Shown: in pieces, positions 13,530-18,547 of the stretch | Numbering within the stretch: position 1 is the first letter of the stretch | Layout of the letters: the number at the start of each line of letters is the position of its first letter | The notes under the pieces: generated by a model | Told to the model about the DNA's origin: nothing | The model's input: the letters and a program-made list of their open reading frames with translations, nothing else | The model's database searches: none | Position numbers and translations under genes: made by a program | Source: JBOFDK01 sp051650305 | Lineage (GTDB): Bacteria > Bacillota > Clostridia > Lachnospirales > Cellulosilyticaceae | Assembly (NCBI GenBank): GCA_051650305.1 | Contig: JBOFIT010000074.1 | Span: 1-18,547 of the forward strand | DNA: 18,547 bases | Reading direction: 5' to 3'

Positions 13530-14206
13530 CCCTCATCACCTCTGTTCAAATAATATCCTTCTCCAATTTTGGTGGTAATTGGATCATATAAAAGAATAGC
13601 TTTCATTTTTTTGCGTAGCGAAGCAATATGCACTCTAACTGCATTACTAAAACTATCTGCCTCCATATTCCAAACATGCTCCATCAATTCTTCTTGACTG
13701 ATTACTTTGGATGTATTAAGCAAAAAATATTCCAACAATGCTAACTCTTTTTTAGTAAGTATGACTTCTATATTATTTATAAACACTTTCCTTTTCATCG
13801 TATCCAGTGAAATCCCCCCAAAAGTTAAAAGGATATTCTCTTGTGTAAATGATCGCCTTAGCAAACTTCTAATACGTGCCTCTAGTTCCTCAAAATCAAA
13901 GGGTTTTGCTAGATAGTCGTTCGCGCCTGTATTGAGTCCAAGTACCTTATCTGAAACATTACTTCTTGCAGATAGTATTAAAATTTTCAACTCTTTATTC
14001 TGTTTCCGCACATTTGCCAGTATCTCCATGCCATCTATACCTGGCAAATTAAGATCAAGTATCACTAGGTCATATGCTTCCGTCATCATAAGCTCATACC
14101 CCTCCTCTCCATCATAGCAAGTATCTACAGCATACCCATCTATTTGTAAGCCCTCAGCCATTGAGTCACATAAGTCTACTTCATCTTCTACAATTAAAAT
14201 TCGCAT
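13523..14206 (-). CDS. OmpR/PhoB-family response regulator
   Basis: A 227-aa regulator if started at ATG 14204-14206, which has GGAGGT 7 nt upstream. An in-frame TTG at 14219-14221 overlaps that site and is not a likely start. The receiver domain begins MRILIVEDEVDLC (acidic pair Glu7/Asp8) and has phosphoacceptor Asp51 (VILDLNLPG), Ser79 (ILSAR) and Lys101 (LAKPFDF). The winged-helix domain (about 128-222) has LTKKELALLEYFLLN, SNAVRVHIASLRKKM and GEGYYL. It is expressed from a promoter in the 149-bp intergenic region shared with the divergent ABC genes, its probable targets. Reminiscent of regulators of Vex/Bce-like ABC systems, but no specific orthologue is claimed. Confidence 0.95.
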   Translation of the reverse strand: MRILIVEDEVDLCDSMAEGLQIDGYAVDTCYDGEEGYELMMTEAYDLVILDLNLPGIDGMEILANVRKQNKELKILILSARSNVSDKVLGLNTGANDYLAKPFDFEELEARIRSLLRRSFTQENILLTFGGISLDTMKRKVFINNIEVILTKKELALLEYFLLNTSKVISQEELMEHVWNMEADSFSNAVRVHIASLRKKMKAILLYDPITTKIGEGYYLNRGDEGC

Positions 14207-14266
14207 TTTATTTACCTCCAATCTTTCTCTATATTAATAGCATACCCCTATTGTCCTAAATTCTTT

Positions 14267-14294
14267 ATTATACCGTTCTATTTTTTTATCTTAA
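14267..14294 (-). promoter_or_regulatory. Promoter of the OmpR-type two-component operon
   Basis: On the minus strand TTAAGA (14289-14294) and a perfect TATAAT (14267-14272) are 16 nt apart. Transcription would start near 14260, giving a leader of about 54 nt before ATG 14206. Confidence 0.55.
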
Positions 14295-14325
14295 CATGGA
14301 TTTTATGTCTATTTTGTTACACTTC

Positions 14326-14331
14326 TATTAT
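14326..14331 (+). promoter_or_regulatory. Tentative -10 for the ABC operon
   Basis: TATTAT on the plus strand lies 24 nt before ATG 14356. The -35 at 17-nt spacing (TTATGT) is poor, consistent with dependence on an activator, but the assignment is weak. Confidence 0.25.
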
Positions 14332-14355
14332 CAAAATGAAATGCGAGGTATAACC

Positions 14356-16299
14356 ATGTTTGAAATCAAAAATATTTCAAAAAAATATGCAGATGACTTT
14401 ATTCTGCGCAATCTATCTTTAACAATAGGAGGTGGCTTAAATTTTATCCTTGGTGCTTCTGGCAGTGGAAAAACTACCTTGCTCAAAATACTGAGCGGCC
14501 TAGACCAGTCCTTTGATGGGGATGTCTTTTACTGTGGCAAAAGTATAAAGGCATTAAACGAGCAAGATAAAAGCTACTTCTATAATAATATCTTCGGATT
14601 TGTATGGCAGGATTTCAATTTACGAGATGACTTAACCGTTCTAGACAATATGATGCTGCCTCTGTATCTTAAAAAATCTCAAAATAAAAAAACTGTTATG
14701 AAAATACTCCGCGAGTTAAAAATTAGCGAATTGGCAAATCAAAAAACAGGTAAGCTTTCTGGCGGTCAAAAGCAACGTGCTGCAATTGCTCGAGAGCTCA
14801 TTAAAAATCCAGAGGTAATCATTGCTGATGAACCCACCAGTGCATTGGATGAAAAATCCTCTCAGACCATCATGCAAATCTTACGTGATCTTTCTAAAAC
14901 CAGAACTGTAATTATCGTCACCCACGATACTTCCTTGATTACTCCCTCTGACCATGTCTATGAGCTTGATAAAGGAGAGCTTATTGCTATACCTAATGCA
15001 TCCCCTGCAACAGCAAACAAACTCTCTATGCACCATCCACATCATCTCTCTTTTTTTAGTGCCTTCAAATTAAGTGTCCAAAATATCAAAAACAAATTAG
15101 GACGATTTGCTACTACTATGTTGTCCTTATTAGTAGCTTCTACGTTGTTGCTCGTTACAATCAGTGGTGTCATTTCAGGCAGTGGCCAAAGCGAGTTTGA
15201 TCAGCTCATGAATACCTATGGCGAAGGCATCTTGGATATTGGCTTATACACTAGTTTTATTGATGCAGCTGGTACTACTAGTGATGAAAACGATGGCCCA
15301 AACAGTGATATTACCCAAGATATCCGTGGCCTTTATGATTTATATGCCAAGGATAACCGGGTAGCCTTTATTTCTTATCTTGAGTCATTCAATAATATTC
15401 AAATAGATGTAGACGGAAAAACCTACCCTATTGAAACTTCTGGTAGCGTCCCCTCTATCAATGCATTGATCGCTGGTACGATGCCAATGGGTGAAGAAAA
15501 TGAAGTAGTTGTTCCTCAGAGCTTTGTCAAAATATTGGGTATTTCTCCAACTGAAGCTATTGGAAAAGAAATACTATTTCATGGCGAAATTGTAGATTGG
15601 AGCACTGGATATCCTGTTTTTAAGAACACTTCTACAACCGCTAAAATAGTAGGCGTCATGGATACCACCGTTACCTATGATTATATGGGCCAAGCACTGA
15701 CATATACAGTAGATGATTCCTTTTTATTTAGTAAATCAGCACTTATATCTATGCACGAAAAAATAGGTACCAGTATTGATAACTTAAATATCCTTATTCG
15801 CGCAAAAAACCCTGCAGATATGATTGCACTTAAAGATGAACTGAATAAACAAGGTATTGTGCCAATCGGTAGATTTGAGCTTATTGAAGATATCGTCCGA
15901 TTAAATACTCAAACTGCACAACAGTCTGGTTCTGCAAGTGTGATTATTAGTATCTTATCTATGATTATTGTTATTGCCCCCTCACTCATGACGGCACTGA
16001 CTCGTAAACGTGAGTATGCCATTTATAAAATTAGTGGCTATTCATCAACTCACTTACGCCTTATGATCATTAGCGAATCTCTAACTATATCTGCGCTTTC
16101 CTCTTTGCTATTTCTCTGTATATCTCCTTTACTCAATTTAGCAACAACAACGTTTTGGCGTGTGAATATTTTAAGCAGTAATTTACTCGCCACTGGTGCG
16201 TTACTTGTATTTATCGTTGGCATGCTATCTAGCATTATAACGCTATTTATCAGTACTACCACTAATCCTTCTACTTCCTTAAAGACAGGAGTTCGCTAA
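14356..16299 (+). CDS. ABC transporter ATPase-permease fusion (FtsX/MacB-type), subunit 1
   Basis: The start is taken at ATG 14356 (647 aa) because GAGGT lies 6 nt upstream; upstream in-frame ATGs at 14296 and 14341 lack such a site. Residues 1-215 form an ATPase with Walker A GASGSGKT (33-40), Q-loop Gln85, signature LSGGQ (134-138), Walker B VIIADE (154-159) and His190. A permease follows: TM1 at about 251-273, an extracytoplasmic domain of some 250 residues (about 275-525) and three C-terminal membrane segments, the FtsX/MacB layout. Separate ATPase and permease chains are usual in Bce-type exporters; here they are fused. It pairs with the next gene, 2 nt away, probably as a heterodimer. 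Likely role: peptide antibiotic resistance or export, by context with the divergent two-component system. Confidence 0.9.
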   Translation: MFEIKNISKKYADDFILRNLSLTIGGGLNFILGASGSGKTTLLKILSGLDQSFDGDVFYCGKSIKALNEQDKSYFYNNIFGFVWQDFNLRDDLTVLDNMMLPLYLKKSQNKKTVMKILRELKISELANQKTGKLSGGQKQRAAIARELIKNPEVIIADEPTSALDEKSSQTIMQILRDLSKTRTVIIVTHDTSLITPSDHVYELDKGELIAIPNASPATANKLSMHHPHHLSFFSAFKLSVQNIKNKLGRFATTMLSLLVASTLLLVTISGVISGSGQSEFDQLMNTYGEGILDIGLYTSFIDAAGTTSDENDGPNSDITQDIRGLYDLYAKDNRVAFISYLESFNNIQIDVDGKTYPIETSGSVPSINALIAGTMPMGEENEVVVPQSFVKILGISPTEAIGKEILFHGEIVDWSTGYPVFKNTSTTAKIVGVMDTTVTYDYMGQALTYTVDDSFLFSKSALISMHEKIGTSIDNLNILIRAKNPADMIALKDELNKQGIVPIGRFELIEDIVRLNTQTAQQSGSASVIISILSMIIVIAPSLMTALTRKREYAIYKISGYSSTHLRLMIISESLTISALSSLLFLCISPLLNLATTTFWRVNILSSNLLATGALLVFIVGMLSSIITLFISTTTNPSTSLKTGVR

Positions 16300-16301
16300 C
16301 G

Positions 16302-18095
16302 ATGATTACAATAAATAATTTAACTAAACAATATGGAGACAATATCCTTTTCAAGCAGGCTAACTATACTTTTCCTCAAACAGGCGTTGTATGTCTCATG
16401 GGTGCTTCTGGTGGTGGTAAGACTACATTACTCAATCTACTTGCTGGATTTGATACCTCCTATGAAGGTGACATTCTAGTAGGTGGCTCAGCCTTAAATA
16501 AAATGAATACTGATGAACTCTGTGCTTATCGCAAAGATAACATCGGTTTTATCTTTCAAAACTACCACCTATTGCCTGGTTATACCGTACTGGAAAATGT
16601 AATGCTTGGCTGTGCATTAATCAACGAAAGTTATGATACCAGCTATCAAAAAGCAAAGTCTCTCCTCTCACGCCTAGGTATCTCTGAAAAAGAGGCGCAC
16701 AAAATAGAGAATCTATCTGGTGGTCAAAAACAGCGTGTTGCCATCGCCAGAGCACTAATGAGTGACCCTCAAATCCTCTTTGCCGATGAACCCACAGGTG
16801 CACTTGATCGTACTACTTCTATAGAAATTATGGCATTACTTCGTGAAGTTGCACAAAATCGTCTTGTTGTGATTATTACCCATGACCCAAAAATTTGTGC
16901 TTTTGCAGATGAAGTCGTCTACATCAGAAATCAAAGCATTATAGCCGAACAACCTACTAAGCCAGATAGTGCACCTATTAGTATACTCATTCGCAATAGT
17001 CCTATTAAAACCTCCTCTTTTACCAGAGGTTTAAAAAACTTTAAAGTACATCTCAAACGCTATATTGCTATCTCCCTTGCTCTTGCTATTGGCATATTAT
17101 CCTTTTTGTTTTCCCTTTCCTTTGGCAATATAATGAAGCAATCCATTGAGACTTTCAAAGAAAAGAACACCGCTTTTAATAATGGCTACATCAAGGGGAG
17201 TGATGATGGTACAATCCTGGATATTTTAAGTCATGATGACCGTATTGAAAATGTGTATTATCAATATATATTAAATGAAGTACGTCTATCTCAAGGCAAA
17301 AATATTCAAGTCATATCAGAGAAATTCCCTACTCCAAAGGCAACAGAAAGTCTGTCTTATGGTGTCATGCCTCGTCAAGGAATGCTGGAAATTGCACTGA
17401 GCCCTAGCCTTGCTAAAAAATTTGATGCTGATATTCAAAACCTTATTGGCAAAGAGGTAACTTTGACACTTAATAATCAGCATCATACACTTACCATTAG
17501 CGGAATCTATAATGCCAGCTATGACGATTTTTTCATTAGCTCTGATGTGGAACGCCAGTTGTATACAACTTTACCAAGGCAAGCTAATTATGCCATTAGT
17601 TATGATGTGAAGGAGTTTTCTGATATTGTTACCGTTAGTAATGACTTAAGGTTGCGCGGCTTGGATTCAAAAAATGCATCTACCGAAGTAAATGCATTCC
17701 AAAACACTTTTAATAGCTTAAATAACCTGTTTTTTATCATTTCGCTAATGATTTTTGTAATCGGTCTCTTTATCTGTATGCTACTTCTCTTTAAACTACA
17801 AAACACTAGGTATCATGAAGTAGGATTACTCGCTGCACTTGGTTTTAGCCGCCAACAAATCATATCTATGATTTTTGCAGAAAACATGCTCCTTTCTATA
17901 CTTGCAACAGTAGTAACCTTTACCTTGCTGGGCTGTAGCATGTTACTTAGTAATCTACTCCATTTACCACTTATGATTACAAGTCTACAGTTTGTCTTGT
18001 CAATGGTCATAACCTTTATCATTATAATAGTCATAAGTGGGATGGCAAGCTATACCTTAGTCCATACAGAACCTGCAATTGCCTTAAGGACTTAA
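16302..18095 (+). CDS. ABC transporter ATPase-permease fusion (FtsX/MacB-type), subunit 2
   Basis: A 597-aa protein starting at ATG 16302, 2 nt after the preceding stop, with AGGAG 10 nt upstream inside the first gene. The ATPase domain has Walker A GASGGGKT (34-41), Q-loop Gln86, signature LSGGQ (138-142), Walker B ILFADE (158-163) and His194. TM1 is at about 253-275, an extracytoplasmic domain spans about 280-470, and three membrane segments follow to an end of TEPAIALRT, a typical FtsX-type C terminus. The extracytoplasmic domain is about 60 residues shorter than in subunit 1, so the two halves are not equivalent. Both ATP sites look intact. Function is inferred as for subunit 1. Confidence 0.9.
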   Translation: MITINNLTKQYGDNILFKQANYTFPQTGVVCLMGASGGGKTTLLNLLAGFDTSYEGDILVGGSALNKMNTDELCAYRKDNIGFIFQNYHLLPGYTVLENVMLGCALINESYDTSYQKAKSLLSRLGISEKEAHKIENLSGGQKQRVAIARALMSDPQILFADEPTGALDRTTSIEIMALLREVAQNRLVVIITHDPKICAFADEVVYIRNQSIIAEQPTKPDSAPISILIRNSPIKTSSFTRGLKNFKVHLKRYIAISLALAIGILSFLFSLSFGNIMKQSIETFKEKNTAFNNGYIKGSDDGTILDILSHDDRIENVYYQYILNEVRLSQGKNIQVISEKFPTPKATESLSYGVMPRQGMLEIALSPSLAKKFDADIQNLIGKEVTLTLNNQHHTLTISGIYNASYDDFFISSDVERQLYTTLPRQANYAISYDVKEFSDIVTVSNDLRLRGLDSKNASTEVNAFQNTFNSLNNLFFIISLMIFVIGLFICMLLLFKLQNTRYHEVGLLAALGFSRQQIISMIFAENMLLSILATVVTFTLLGCSMLLSNLLHLPLMITSLQFVLSMVITFIIIIVISGMASYTLVHTEPAIALRT

Positions 18096-18217
18096 ATTGC
18101 TTTCTGTCCATCCTCCCTTATAAATAGATGGCTCCTTATAATTCATCCTTTTAAGTTGGATTCTTAGTCCCCACTACTTTTACTCCACGTATACCAACAC
18201 ATCTTCTATTTTAAATG
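18096..18217. other. Intergenic spacer after the ABC operon
   Basis: I see no credible gene, promoter or hairpin in this AT-rich stretch between the ABC stop and the terminator at 18218-18265. Confidence 0.5.
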
Positions 18218-18265
18218 AAAAGCAAGGCTTAGAGGTTTCTTTCGATACCTCTAAGCCTTGCTTTT
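18218..18265. terminator. Bidirectional Rho-independent terminator
   Basis: A perfect 19-bp inverted repeat (18218-18236 and 18247-18265; AAAAGCAAGGCTTAGAGGT and its complement) with a 10-nt loop. The outer A/T bases give a UUUU end to the stem in either direction. It lies between the convergent ABC operon (+) and the zinc-ribbon gene (-) and can serve both. Confidence 0.9.
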
Positions 18266-18301
18266 ATGCTTGTGGCCCTATTTATTATGTGTGCATACGC
18301 T

Positions 18302-18547
18302 TTATTTGTTAAGATAACACATCGGGCAATAAACCTCGCCACTTTCCTCATTGTTTGCTGCTACTTTTAATGCTTTGCCACACGCTGAACATTCTACAAG
18401 TATAAAGGCTTCCTCTTCTGCATCCTCTATATAATGCTCGCAAGTTAATTCACATTGTATTTCTTCACACGCCTCACAACTTTCTTCTGGGAATCCAAAC
18501 TCACAAACTTCTGTGATTTCATTGGTTTCATTGTCTATGATATCTTT
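18302..18547 (-). CDS. Cys-rich zinc-ribbon protein, C-terminal part
   Basis: An open frame of 81 codons enters from the window edge and ends at TAA 18302-18304; the N terminus lies outside. The visible part is strongly acidic and Cys-rich. A first group is CEFGFPEESCEACEEIQC followed by LTC. A second group forms a zinc ribbon: CSAC (visible residues 53-56) and CPMC (74-77), with GKALKVAANNEESGEVY between them and YLNK at the end. I cannot assign a family. The ribbon could be a structural Zn site in a small regulatory or adaptor protein. It shares the terminator at 18218-18265 with the ABC operon. Confidence 0.75.
   Translation of the reverse strand, partial: KDIIDNETNEITEVCEFGFPEESCEACEEIQCELTCEHYIEDAEEEAFILVECSACGKALKVAANNEESGEVYCPMCYLNK

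Noticed and set aside
14068..14076. Single AGGTCATAT match inside the OmpR-type regulator gene
   Set aside because: It is a single copy in coding sequence without the 12/21-bp partner boxes. Other isolated ATGACC matches (near 3050, 8867 and 12130) were rejected for the same reason.
14284..14307. TTTTATC/TTTTATG direct repeat in the divergent intergenic region as an OmpR-type operator
   Set aside because: The match is short and T-rich, overlaps the minus-strand promoter and could easily occur by chance in AT-rich DNA.
14296..14355. Upstream in-frame ATGs that would lengthen the first ABC protein by up to 20 residues
   Set aside because: They have no ribosome binding site, whereas ATG 14356 has GAGGT 6 nt upstream and begins a typical ATPase N terminus.

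Overview
The window looks like a chromosomal stretch of a low-GC, endospore-forming Clostridia member (Bacillota). A Lachnospiraceae/Cellulosilyticum-like host is my guess. The reasons are AT-rich intergenic DNA, strong GGAGG-type ribosome binding sites, Gram-positive regulator families, a collagen-like exosporium-type protein and a CATANNNTA sporulation-like -10 element. There are no rRNA or tRNA genes, insertion sequences or CRISPR arrays. No gap between genes exceeds about 210 bases. All genes read on the minus strand except the two ABC genes at 14356-18095.

Layout: (1) 1-1707: a surface/spore pair. A DNRLRE-type protein with a C-terminal C1q/TNF-like domain lies upstream of a collagen-like (Gly-X-Y) protein that carries a related domain at its N terminus and runs off the window. 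(2) 1853-3594: a YkgJ-type cysteine-cluster protein, an unknown membrane protein, a truncated NYN/LabA-like gene missed by length-limited gene calling, and a small DUF6487-like zinc-ribbon protein. (3) 3744-5960: a radical SAM enzyme of unknown substrate, the mechanosensitive channel MscL and a C_GCAxxG_C_C-family protein. (4) 6063-9315: a tight four-gene operon (hydrolase, 4-TM protein, DUF6544-like protein, second hydrolase). (5) 9407-12231: a NarL/DesR-type two-component system and a CPBP intramembrane protease. (6) 12396-18095: an OmpR/HisKA two-component system divergent from two ATPase-permease fusion ABC subunits. (7) 18302-end: the C-terminal part of a Cys-rich zinc-ribbon protein.

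The most interesting signal is regulatory. The promoters of the four-gene hydrolase operon and of the CPBP protease gene carry the same array of three direct ATATGACC boxes. The steps between boxes are identical (12 and 21 bp), and the distances to a candidate -10 (11 nt) and to the start codon (50 versus 52 nt) match. The NarL-type regulator gene lies between the two arrays, so I infer that blocks 4 and 5 form one signal-responsive membrane/envelope regulon. Block 6 resembles a peptide-antibiotic sensing and resistance module.
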